Positions 1 through 13,340 of a DNA stretch of 64,000 nt are shown piece by piece (position 1 is the first letter of the stretch; each line of letters begins with the position of its first letter). This DNA comes from Tethya wilhelma (lineage: Eukaryota; Porifera; Demospongiae; Tethyida; Tethyidae): assembly GCA_964030475.1 (NCBI GenBank), contig CAXIPT010000009.1, positions 778,380 to 842,379 on the forward strand, given 5' to 3'. Both the position numbers and the translations under genes were made by a program. Under the pieces are notes generated by a model. The model was not told the origin of the DNA, made no database searches, and saw only the letters and a list, made by a program, of their open reading frames with translations.

Positions 1-2644
1 GCAAGCCAGTCGCGATTGGCTGCTCTCTTCTCACCACGATTCTTCTTTACCGTCTTCTATACTTGATGGCTGCTTCAAAGTGCTCAAGGAAACCAGTTTA
101 CTCATCCAGATTGACAGGAAACTTCAACGATCTGACCTTGAAATCTCCTCCGAAGATGGAGAATCGAGTATGGATGATCATGAGATTGAGAATGACGCTG
201 ATATTATGATCTCAGGTGAGATTTGTGATCCTCTTTTGATAAACCTCCCGAAGGAAGTATTTGACCAGATTCGAGCAACTCTGAAGCATAGTATACGAAG
301 AAAACTGCCAAATCTTCCAACAAGAGATATCCCAGCAAAATTTGAAGCAAAGGATTTAAAAATTGAAAGTGAAAGTGGTTCGCTTTCATCAAAATTGCTC
401 TCTAAGACTGTGAGATTTAACACCAATGTGCAGTTAGAACAAGAGGACAAGTTACCGAAGATTTTTGCGTCTTTTCATCTACCAAAGCTGTCTCTTGAGC
501 TCAAACACACGTTGAATGACAAGAAGACAAATCTTGTGTTTGTATCGTTTGAAGATTTCTCCCTCCAATGCACAAATTCTGAACCCCATGTAACTTCATT
601 TGACGTTGCATTGAAAAGTATTATCATCGAAGATCTCCTCCAACCAGAGCACTCTGAGTACCGCTACATCTTGGCCTCATCATCTAAGCCACTCCCTTTT
701 ATATCCCCTGTGCCTTCCCCCACACGAAGCCTGCGAAATATCTCCAAAAATCCCTCTCTTTCGTCTTCATTTTCACGCCATTACTTCCCGGTATCTCATC
801 TTATGTCGACACCTAAGCCTCCCACCCCCACTCGATCCCCCCTGCGTTGCTTCTCTCCCAGTACCAGTCTTCAAAACTCGTCAAACCAGTCAAACTCGAA
901 GTATAGCCAGGAAGATACGAGCACTTCAACACTGAAGGATGAAGATAGGACAGCTAATGTGTCTGAGATTGGTGATCTGCTTACAATCAAGGCTTCCCAT
1001 GTTTCTAAGAATAGTCCTCTTTTTGAATCTAAATATAACTCAGTAAGTTTGTCTTGTTCTAAATATAACCCTGTTTTCTATACCTTTGTACTTCTTTTAT
1101 GTTTTGATTCCCATTCTTGATTATTCCAGGTTTCCATAAATGCAGCAGTGGATTTCAGTTCTGTTTTTGTAATCATCAACCTTCAGACATGGGTTTTGCT
1201 TTTTGACTACCTCGGAATCGGCATTCCTACACCACCCCCTTCACGACCTTTGACCCCAGAACCCCCAGATCTTGACGAGACAGCTACTCAGCAAGACTCG
1301 AACCCCTCAAACGATTTAGACCCCCGAACATATGCTCAGTATCTCAATGACAGTGAATTGGACTTTGAATCACTAATGACAAGATCAAGTATGTTTGTAT
1401 CTGCTGTCGATCGTTCTATGTTAGAAGATGCAAGGGACATGCCCTCACTTGAGTCAAATAACGGTGCCCAAATGTTCGGCAAATTGTCAGAGCGTGTTCA
1501 ATCTCCAGGAGAGGGAGAGGAATCAGGTGATATGGAGGGAGAGGGACCTTCGCGTCCTAGCTCCATCTCAGTTGATTCTCTCGCCTCTCTGCCGGAGAGA
1601 AGTGAGGTAGATTCTCAAAGCAATGTGTGGGGGGTTGAAGGAAAAACGAGCATGGAGGTCGGACTGAATGTGAAGTCATTGACAGTTACTTTTAATAAGC
1701 AGGAGCATCCCCTTGCCAAGGGGAACGTTAGCTCAGTTACAGCGCAAGTGAAGACAGATAAAGGTAACTTGGAAATCAGTGGGACTCTTGGTCAGGCATC
1801 CGTAATGGATTTGACAGAAACAGGAGCTTTTTATAGAGAGAGGTGGGTGTGTCTGTTACATGTTTTGGCTCCTCCTACAATGATGTAATGTGTATAACTG
1901 TGTACTACAGGTTTACCACCACGGGCGAACAAGCTCTGACATTCAAGATATTCAAGTAAGTTAATACGTACAGCTGCTATGAGTTTGCTGCATAATTCTT
2001 GCCTGGCGTAAAGTCTGTTCACGTTCACCTGAGCTCCACAAGTAGACTTGCTTTGATGTGGTCACAATACTTAACAAAATGGTACAAATATACATATAGA
2101 TTTTGACTGGTAAAGGTGGTTCGGCACTGCAGAATATTAATATAAGTGAAAATTGATATATAATTTTATGGGTGGCTGCTTGAAATATTGAAATCGGGTT
2201 GATATATACTATCTAATTATAATGAGAAAAACTAAGACAAAACCAATCAACTTCAATATTTCAGCAGCCATCCTGAAAAAAAAATATAGCAAATTTCACA
2301 TAGATTTCAAGTGAATGTGAGTAGACAACTGTTGACGTATACATTGAACTAAAACACCCTCAGATATGGTCGTCCCGATCCTAAGATGGAACGATCCTTT
2401 GATATCCGAGCTGAAGTGGTCATGGGTTCTGTCCGCTATCTTCATACTATGCGCTTCTTGAAGGAGATTCTTGCATTTGTGTCCCACTTTCCACAACTGA
2501 TTGATGCCTTCCAACGAATGAAGGCCATGGCTCAAGGAAATCTCGTAAGAATTTAAAAGACGCCAATCTGGACTAAAAAGGCCTCCACTTGATGTCCTGC
2601 ATGCATGTATACATGTTTTGTGTGTGTATGTATGTATGTATGTA

Positions 2645-2700
<56 letters not shown>

Positions 2701-2703
2701 TCT

Positions 2704-2760
<57 letters not shown>

Positions 2761-5700
2761 AACCTCATTCCCAAGCCCCTCCCTCCATGCAAACATGCGA
2801 GAAGGGGCTTGGGGACAAGGCTATATATTTGTTGTGTATGGATTATGTAAATGTATAATGCATGAATTGTATATTTAGGTATATCTTGGTCCTGAACGAA
2901 AAGCCAGGATTTCTCTGGACGTAGATATCGTTGGTCCTGTCCTGTTGATCCCCAAACACGCCTTCTCCCCTGACCTGATGGTCGGGGACATAGGTCGTGT
3001 CAGAGTCAAAAACACAGCAAGGTAGGAGCTGCTGTTAGTCTATGTGCATGTTGTATGTACATGTGGCATGCATGTATCATGTATATATAGTTAATGACAT
3101 GCTAGGAGATGTCTAATGTTACAAGCCTAGGTAAGTATATATAAAACTTCCGCTCATTGTGCATGCTTGGTTGTATGTCTTAGTAACATTGTTATCTTAG
3201 GAAGGAAAGCCACTTTCTCTCTTGTTGGCAAACATTTGTTTGCATGCATGTTACATGCATGCATTGTATGTATAATGAAAAATGCTATCATAATAGTAGT
3301 AACCATGGTGTGCTTTATGTGGTATAATACAGACATTTCTTTAGTGGGTGGGGTACATGGTGGGCTGTATTTGGAGATTGGGGAGTGTAAAACTGCATAG
3401 CTCAGAAGTGTCTACTAGCTAAAGCAGACTAGAAGAAATGAGCTAGTTAGTTGTCACTTTGAGCAATGAGAAAGATATTCTGAGAGAATGTGGAAGGATT
3501 TGTGCAGATCAAGATGGAACAGAAGTCTTAAATTTTTACTTTCTCTGGCTACACTATCTAACCTCATTCCCAAGCCCCTCCCTCCATGCAAACATGCGAG
3601 AAGGGGCTTGGGGACAAGGCTATATATTTGTTGTGTATGGATTATGTAAATGTATAATGCATGAATTGTATATTTAGGTATATCTTGGTCCTGAACGAAA
3701 AGCCAGGATTTCTCTGGACGTAGATATCGTTGGTCCTGTCCTGTTGATCCCCAAACACGCCTTCTCCCCTGACCTGATGGTCGGGGACATAGGTCGTGTC
3801 AGAGTCAAAAACACAGCAAGGTAGGAGCTGCTGTTAGTCTATGTGCATGTTGTATGTACATGTGGCATGCATGTATCATGTATATATAGTTAATGACATG
3901 CTAGGAGATGTCTAATGTTACAAGCCTAGGTAAGTATATATAAAACTTCCGCTCATTGTGCATGCTTGGTTGTATGTCTTAGTAACATTGTTATCTTAGG
4001 AAGGAAAGCCACTTTCTCTCTTGTTGGCAAACATTTGTTTGCATGCATGTTACATGCATGCATTGTATGTATAATGAAAAATGCTATCATAATAGTAGTA
4101 ACCATGGTGTGCTTTATGTGGTATAATACAGACATTTCTTTAGTGGGTGGGGTACATGGTGGGCTGTATTTGGAGATTGGGGAGTGTAAAACTGCATAGC
4201 TCAGAAGTGTCTACTAGCTAAAGCAGACTAGAAGAAATGAGCTAGTTAGTTGTCACTTTGAGCAATGAGAAAGATATTCTGAGAGAATGTGGAAGGATTT
4301 GTGCAGATCAAGATGGAACAGAAGTCTTAAATTTTTACTTTCTCTGGCTACACTAACTTTTGTGTACTTATACCTGTTTAGTTACGATAAACAGAAGCTC
4401 AGAGACAATGAAAGACACACAAACACCCAAAGAGCTTTTACAGAGTCCATAATGAGTGACATCATTGCAACAACAGAACTGCCAAATGCTGATTTGAAAA
4501 GTATCAACCTAATAACCACAATCACCGTGGCAGTGCAGCAGCATGATGATCTTTTACTATCACCAAGAAACTCAAGTCACTCTCCTCCCCTTAATGAAGT
4601 AATTAAACCTTCTTTTTCTGGTTCATTTTCAAACAATTTGAAGTTTGTATTGGCTGAGAGTTTCTGGGAACAGCAGACCTCTGGTTGTAGAAACTTATAT
4701 AGCCTTCAGTGCTGGGCTGGAATGTATGGTGCTTCTGTGGTCGAGCCATTCTCTGTAGGATCTTTTTTGAGGGTACCTTTTGCCCCGACGAAACCTGGTG
4801 TACTGAGATTCAGTGATATGTTTGATCTTGAAGGTTGGAACAGCTGGAGTGCTGAGATGGGTAGCTCGAAACTTGTACCTTGGAACGTATTCTTGAAGCG
4901 AGCACCTCGTAAAGTAATCAGAGTCTTTTTAAAGTATTCTTCAACAAACTTGGCTTCAAATAAAGATATCAAACTAGATTTAATATCTGGACCAAGATAT
5001 TTACAAGGTTGTCTTGATATGAATAAATGGCCCAGTAGACGTCAGAAACAGCTGCTAAGTAAGTTTAAATTCACTGTGGTGAGGAAAGTGTGTATAAATT
5101 TTGAATTTGGTGATAAGCTTTCACTAGATGTCTTCTACAAGGCAGTGTTAGGAAGTTTTAAGAATGAAGATGTCACTGTATACTTTCAACCATGGAGAAA
5201 CTTTGGAAGAAATCGAATTTCCACGGAAGAACCCCGTTGCAATCTTGGCGATATTCTTGAGCATTTACGTCCTAGCAAACGAATTGAACAAGAAGCAAAC
5301 AAGTATGTTCACAAGTACCTATCAAGCTCCAAGATGGTTAAAGGTAACAATACTAATACTGATGGAAGGCATCCTCTCTACATAGCAATCATTGCTCGTG
5401 TGGAGAAAGTCCTACTTTCGTTCAAGAACCGCGCTGACATTGTTCCATTCTGTTTTAAAAAGATCCTAAGCTACCACAGTAAAGTCAAGAAAGACAGCTC
5501 TCTTGTTAAAACTTTTCTAGCCATTGATGTTGGAAAGTTTGGTAGCGATGGTCTTCAAAGACAAGATGATAGTAAGTTAGACGAGGAATTTCACAAATTT
5601 TTTCAAGCTCTTTATGGTAGTGAATTAAGCATTGAAGCTTGGGAGAGTACATTTGATGACAGCTGGTCATCTGACCCTGGTTACATAGCTGTCCTTCAGA

Positions 5701-8700
5701 AGGTATTAGTAAGCAAGGCGGAGTGTGTGATATTTCTGGGAGGAGGAAGCTTCCAAAGACATGCCATGAGGTTGTATCAACTCTATCGTCAAGGGAGGAG
5801 CCCGTGTATCCATGTTGTCGAGGAGTGTACATTAAAGAAAGAGTTATGATTGTTTTACATGACATTGTGCAGATTGCATATCAATTAAATTGACGTTAAT
5901 TTTATTGGATGATAAAGTACTTCATTATATATGGTTGTTTATAAAATATTGGGTGGAGCTGCATAGCAGCACAGTTTTATATGAAAACTATCATGAAAAT
6001 TTAACATGATTCATGATTTTTATCACAAAATGATGTATATAATCACCATGGTTAAGCTCAGTGGTAAGAGAATTTGACTAGAATTGGAAAGATCTAGCCA
6101 TGGGTTCGAATCCCAGCTAAATCTCAAGATTAGACTATTAAGACTATCATAGGTTTCATGCATGCATGCAAATTTATTATAGTTATTATTATATCCCATT
6201 TTAAACATTTCCATAGATATGATGGTCAAGAAGGTACTCTCTCACACATGAGGAACCAACAAGGACTCGACACCGTGGTCTCCATTACCGGCTCCTTGTA
6301 CGGTGATCCTACCAGTCCTCACAGACCCAAACTCTCCCCCCAGTCCAGCGTACAGAGTCAACTCTCCACTGTCTCTGTAGACAGTATTACCAACCAGAGC
6401 ATCACTAGTCCACCAGGGATGAGCAGCTCACAAGTATTCTCTCCGTCTTTGTTTTCTCACCAGGCCTCCTACCCCTCTCTCCAGTCATCCTGGATGAGAT
6501 ATCATCGCAGCAAAATGGACAGTTCAATATTCAGCTCTTTTCAAAGCATCACTAGCTCCTTTGTTGAAAAAGATCGTCAGAGGATTGAAGAGAAGCTTGA
6601 AGAATTCAAAGGTCCTTGTTTGCTTGATTGCATTCAAGTGGAGTTAACGGAAGTGGATGTATTCTCCGCCAAGAAGGTGAGGAATGAAGAGGGTGGACAC
6701 AGCATTGTGAGACAGCCGGGACAGGTACTCAAGGAGAAAGCAGCTGCCAAGATTTACATTGAGAGAAATCTTTATGAAGACTTCTGTAGAGATGGTAATT
6801 GCTCTTTTTGAATTTATTTTATTTTTATCGATAATGTTTTTTCCCCTCATCTTTTCCCACCTTTTTTCTCCAGTTCCTGATCTCCATATTGAAGGCACTT
6901 TGGAAGCCATTCATGCCATGGTCGATAAATCACAGCTGGAAATAATTAAGGGTCTCATAGATATGAATCTTGGTGAGCCCATTGAAGAGTTTGAGAAGCC
7001 TTCTAATGTCATACGAGATCCTATTGCACAGGTACAGTCATGCATATTAAGCGTGCTTTTACCATGTATTGAATGCATTGCCATGGTATAGATATTTTGT
7101 TACTGCATTAATGTAATCAGCTCATATCTCAGTCTAGGAAGGTCGTATTGAACTGGGACTTGTACCATTGTGATCAGCACAAAAAGAGCTTTCAAATGAT
7201 ATCAATTTTGATATAGGTTTGATTTTGACCCAAAATCAGAAAAAAAGCGTGGACTATAGTCAGGGGATTTTATCAAATTTGGCCATTTTGGCTTTCAACG
7301 CAAAACCTAACAAAACAGATATCATTCGAAAGGTCTCTTCGAGTTGATCGCAATGATGCAAGTCTCAGCTTCATATGACCTTCCTAGACTGAGATAATGA
7401 ATGATAAAATCAAGATCTTTATACTGTGTTAGTATCTAAAAACCTCAAACCATTGATTAATTACATCTCAGTTCAGGAAGGTTGCATTGAGCTGGGACTT
7501 GTACCATTAAGATCAGCTCAGAAAAAGCTTTCGAATGATATCTATTTTGATACATGTTTGATTTTTTCTGATTTCCAAAATCAGGAAAAAGTGTGGACTA
7601 TAATTTTATCAAATTTGGCCATTTTGGCTTTTAATGCAAAACGTATTAAAATACATATCATTTGAAAGTTTTATTCACACTAATTACAACGCTACAAGTC
7701 TCAGCTTCTCATCACCTTCCTAGACTGAAATATATGATGTGTTCATGCAGAAACTACTATACATGATTTGTTCATCTTTCACATACTCATGCACATCCAC
7801 AGCCTGTTGCTGCTGATGTGTGGACTGGATTCCTCTTCAGAATGAGGTTTGTAGGGGTCACTTTGGAGCTGTTGCAGTCGAGGGAAACAGATTCCCCCGG
7901 CTCCCTCACCCGATCTCTTGCCAGGTTCGACATCCAGGACTCGGAGCTGACATTTGAGTCCCGTTCCAATCAATGCAAAACTGTCGATTTCACCTCCCAT
8001 TCTGTCATCGGCTATGACACAAGATATGAAGGTATGTGCACAATTACATGTGATCAGAAAATTCATCTATAAAAAATAAATTTTCGTCTACATAGTTTAA
8101 TTTTTGTTACTTGCATGCATGTATTGCCAGGGTATGATATGAACATAAAACCGAGCGTCTTTGATAAGGTTTTGCAGCCTCGATTCTCTCAAAAACAGCA
8201 TCAGCCATCTTCAAGTAAGAAGACTGAGAAGAAGCGCACCATCCAGGTGGAGATACATGTCTCCTTGAGCCCTAAAGAGATCAAGGCGTCCATTTTACTC
8301 AACAAACTGAGGCTGATTGGAATCTTTGATGTAATCTTGGAACTGAAATCTTTCATTCTTGACAAGCTACCAGAAAGTGAAGAAGGTATAATGGATATTG
8401 TTCATAGTATGTATGTTGTAGGGTTTTAATCGAGCACTTAGTGATTTTAACTCTCTCTTTTCCTTTGAAACTTTGAATAAAGATAATTTTGATGAAGTTG
8501 ATGGTCCTTCAAAGGCAGCTGCCACTAACAGCCTTCGACAACAGCTCACGTCTCACATGACACAAAAACCACAAGAAGATAACAAACCACCTAGAAACAT
8601 CGTCGTAAAGCTCAGCGTCACGGAAACAGACTTTGTCGTTGTTGAGGACATGACGTCCTTAGATTCCAATGCTGTTGTCCTGAAAGGAACAGTAATACTC

Positions 8701-10874
8701 AAGTTCCAACAGAAGCCAAGCAAAGAGAAGAATATTAGCTGCTCCATTGATGGGTTGGAGCTGTTTTCTTGTAGTCTCTCGAATGAAGATGAAACAGCTC
8801 TGTCGATTCTTGATCCTGTTGCCATCTCTGTGGATGTGAATGGCCAGAGAAGACAGAATGTTGATGGCAATAGTATTGGACAGATCCTTGAGGTGACAGC
8901 TGCCATAATTGTCCATAGTTTTTTTCTTTTGATTGATGTTTTCTTGTTTGTGATATTATTTTAGGTGGAAATTCGACAGTTGAATTGCAGACTCTCCTAC
9001 AATGATATCAAGCTGTTCTTGTCCATAGCTCAGTCCCTTCCTAGGTTGGAGAGCCAAGAGCAGAGAGAAGAGAATCCGCTGAAACAAGGAGGGAAAGAAG
9101 TTGATGGTACGATACATCTCATGCAAATGCAAGCAAGCATGTTTGCTTCTCTCTTTATTCAACTTGAGAAATGTCATCTCTTTGTTTTCTTCTCCAAAAC
9201 CTGCAGATGCTCTTGTAAAGAGACTCCTGCCACTTGGCTTCACAAAGACAGCCATTCGTAAAGAGTTGTTTCTTAGCAACAATAACCTAGATGCAGCTGC
9301 CATGAGGCTTCTTACCGAGAAAGAACTGCAGTGTAGTGAAGAGCTTGCTTCGAGTGATGACTTTGAAGATGGTGACCCAAAGATAGATGATGAAGAAGCA
9401 GAAGCAAAATTACCAAAGCCAGCTGACAAGCCTTTCATCATCAAATCTATTGAGGTTGCTATAGCTACTGCATGACATCCAGCTGTATCTCAAAACATCT
9501 GTAGCTATAAACGGTTTGTACTTCCATTTAAATTTTTTCTCTCCTCTCCAGGTCAACTTGGGCTACCTTAGTGTGTGTCTCATCGATGACTCCATTAACA
9601 GAGATGTCCCTCTCTTGGACTTCTCTCTCACAGACCTCCAAGCCGAGCACAGCTTGCTCGAGGACAAGAATGGAAAAGCAAGAGCCATGTTTTCTGGTGA
9701 CTACTACAACAGAAACATCTCTGCTTGGGAGCCTGTTGTTGAACCATGGAGGTGAAGCATAGTCACCAGCTGCATTAGTCTCGAATCCAGGCCTCGTCCT
9801 TAGCTTCTTTTTTTTTTTTTTTTTTTTTTTTTTTCTTTTCTTTTCTTTTTTTTTTCTTTTTTTTTTCCTCTTTTTCTTTTTTTCCTTCTTGCTTTGGTAA
9901 TATCTGAGATTGGGGGAGGCTGGGAATGAGGCTACAGTTGCATTTGTACAGTCTGTTTTTGAAATTGAAACTTGTTTAAATTAATTATTGTTTAGGTTTG
10001 AGTTGTGTTGGAAGACGGTCTCTAAATACAGCACAGATTTGGACAGCAATGACAGACCCGACAGAATGAGTTTGGCACTCTTGTGTAAGTTATTATCATT
10101 GATAGTCTCCATGGAAACATAGTTATTAAGTTTTATTCATTCAAATGTCGTTGCATGTGTACAGCTCAAGAGCAGCTCTTGGTGAATGTGACCAGCTCCC
10201 TGATTCACATCTTGAAGGTCACTCAGACCAGCTGGAGCAAAGACATCAAACAGAGCGAAGACAACGTTCAAAGCTCCTCCAACATTGAGCCTGTATTGGC
10301 CACTCACAGGAGGACAGGAAGTGGGAGGCTCATGTTGGAAGATGGTAGCCTTGCCGATTCACAAAATAAAGCCATTTCTAAAGTTGAGAAAGGATTAGCT
10401 TTGTTGCATTCTGTGAGATTTGTGAGCCAAACCCGCCAGAGGACCAAGTATATCCCCTTCTTGGTTAGAAACAACACTGGATTGCCTCTCCATTTTGCCA
10501 CCTTGACATCAGTTCCCTCCAAAGTACGCTCTTTTTTTTTTCTACTGAGCATGCTCAGTGTTGTTGACTTACTGAGCATGCTCAGTACGTGTTGCTTGCT
10601 TGACTTAATGAGCGTGCTCAGTATAGCTTGACCTACTGAGCATGCTCAGTGTTGCTTGATCACCTTGAATGTGACAGTGTCTGTTCCTCAGGTTTACGTA
10701 AGTCCATCTGCACTTTACGAGAAGACAAGAGTGGGGCGTGGCACTCCAAGGGGTGTGTCCTCAACAGAATTGAAGAAGACATCTGAATGGATGGAAGTAG
10801 CAGTTGGCGGAGAACAGCCCTTTGATTTCAGCACTAAATCAAAGCTAAGACACCGAGTAAGTTGATACACTTTG

Positions 10875-10943
<69 letters not shown>

Positions 10944-11757
10944 ACACACGAGCGCTAGTTGTCCATCAACTTCTTGTAAAAGTCTCTGGTTGGCAACCAA
11001 TCGATATTCCTATTTCAGTCGATAAAATTGGTGTCTTCTTCCGTGAGGTTTGGCCCAGCTTGGACGACAATGTGGACCTCCCTAAGAATCGTCCTCCAGT
11101 TCGTCTGGTCTTTGCAATCTCACTGAGCGACACTCAGAAAGTTGTCAACATTCGTTCGGCACTCATCCTGCACAATACCATGGAAATCCCCCTTGAAGTA
11201 AGGTTAGAAAAGCCCGACGTTGAACCCCCCAAAGACTCTGCCCCCCATTCTCGTCAAGGGGGTAATGGAAGTGTCACTCTCCCCCCGTTGACCCCCCATG
11301 GGTACCTAGCGGTCCCCTTACACTTGCTGTCTTGGAGTATCAGAGTACGACCCCAAGGATGGGGATTGCAATATTGCAGCAAACATTTGGCGTGGAAGCA
11401 TGTGGTGAGTAAACTGCCGACAAGTCACGTCAGAGGATGCGATCCGATTGGTGAGATAGAAGATCCTGCATTTAGGTAAGAACTCTCTCTCTCTCTCTCT
11501 CTCTTATAAACATCTTCATTTATAATTCGTACATACATACACATGTACAAAAATAACCACTGAGGGGAGGAGGAAAAAAATAGGGTCCTACGGTCAAAAT
11601 GTCTTACAAAAACATTGCACCAATCACCTAACTCCAACCACAAATGCTAGTATGATAATGCTAAACATAAAGGACATAAGATAAAATACAATAAAACATA
11701 ATGGTAAAATACAATAATTAACAGTGAATAACAATAACTAGCCTAAATACATAACTT

Positions 11758-11795
<38 letters not shown>

Positions 11796-13281
11796 ACACA
11801 CACACTGCTATTGACTTTGGGTGTATGAATCTTTATCTGAAGGTTTTGCGTAAGTGTTCAACGAGAGAATTATCCAAGTGACTCCTCCTCTAACCACACC
11901 CACCCAGCTCACACCCTCACGCTGTACCCTCCACTAGCCGTGGTCAATCTCCTTCCCTGCGATGTCGACTTCATTCTCTTGAGTCATCCGTCAAAAATCA
12001 GGAAGACGATTTATCGTGGAAAACGGATCGCACTTTATTCGGTGAGCTTGCATGCAAGAGAAAATAGTCAATTTGCAAACTTTAGAAGTAGGCGGTTATT
12101 TTGCACATTTACTAGCTAATTTTGTAAGATTTCCCTTGCAAAAGTTTCCCGTTGAGCAATGAAGCAGGGAATGGGAGTGTATCGTGGACGCTAGCCGACT
12201 TCCAAACCAGATCTCAAGGCCTACTTGGCCCGCAATGTGCAAAATTACATGTTCGTGGCAGTCACTATTGAAACTCAACTCTCCTACAGGTTGATTCCAT
12301 GAAGCCGGTCGACTTTACAGTAGCCATGGAGGGATTTGAACACAGTCAAGGTTGTACTGTTTTGTTGGACACCGTCGGTATTCAACAGAGCCTGTCCCTA
12401 GAGGACCGCGATGGCCGACCTCTGAGACTTACCGTCATCTCTGAGATGTTGGGAGGATCTGCGTTAAAGGTATCGAAGTTTGGTACCATGAAATTTTGAA
12501 CATTTTTTATCGTTTTTTTTCCCGCCATCAGGTGACCATCTCGTGTTCCTATTGGTTGATCAATCGTACAGGACTTCCCCTTGTCTTCAGACAAGAGGGT
12601 GTTGGTTACGAGGCTGTGGGACAACACGAGGAACATGAACGAGCCTCCACAACCACACCTCTTTTGTTCTCCTATTCTGCTGGAGAATTTGTGGAAAAGT
12701 AAGCAAAAAAAAAAACTTTTTACACATTTTTGATTTTTATCTAAATTTTTGTTGTGCAATTTGCAGATGTACCATGCGGTTAGGCGATGCATTCTGCTCA
12801 CTTCGTGGAGGACAAGCAACTTGGTAAGTTTATGCTGTACTGTATAAGCAAGCACATGCAGGCAAAATATCTCCAGAAATCAGCAAAGCTCAAATATAAT
12901 TATTGTTTATTTTGCATCAAATTTTTAGAAGACATACTTCGTAATTACAATGAATATATATAGTTAGTATAATATGCATGACGACCTTTACCGTAAATTG
13001 ATAAAAGCTGCACATGCCAACTTTTACTGTATATGTACTTGAAATGGTTTCTTTCAATTTCTTGTGACATTTGTTTGTTTGTTTGTTTGTTTGTTTGTTT
13101 GTTTGTTTGTGGTAACATATGTTGTAGGTGTTCTCCATTTGAAATGATCAGCGACTGTGGTGTAAGACGAGTCTTTATGAGATCCAAAGATGGCCGACCA
13201 GACAGGTAAGACTCAATGTGTATCAAAGATAGGTTGAGAAAGCTTTCTTTAGAGACAAGCTAGAATAAACAGCTTTGTATG

Positions 13282-13340
<59 letters not shown>

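Noticed and set aside
2605..2878. Long open frames on both strands over the (GT)n tract (also at 10862, 18043, 28820, 45663, 57543)
   Set aside because: Pure dinucleotide repeats are open in several frames and give VCVCVC or THTHTH proteins; there is no coding evidence.
6052..6123. Possible tRNA gene
   Set aside because: Has A and B boxes but no acceptor-stem pairing, and related copies share a tail, so a SINE fits better.
10544..10650. CRISPR-like repeat-spacer pattern
   Set aside because: The spacers are short, variable in length and similar to each other, and the DNA is clearly a eukaryotic intron.
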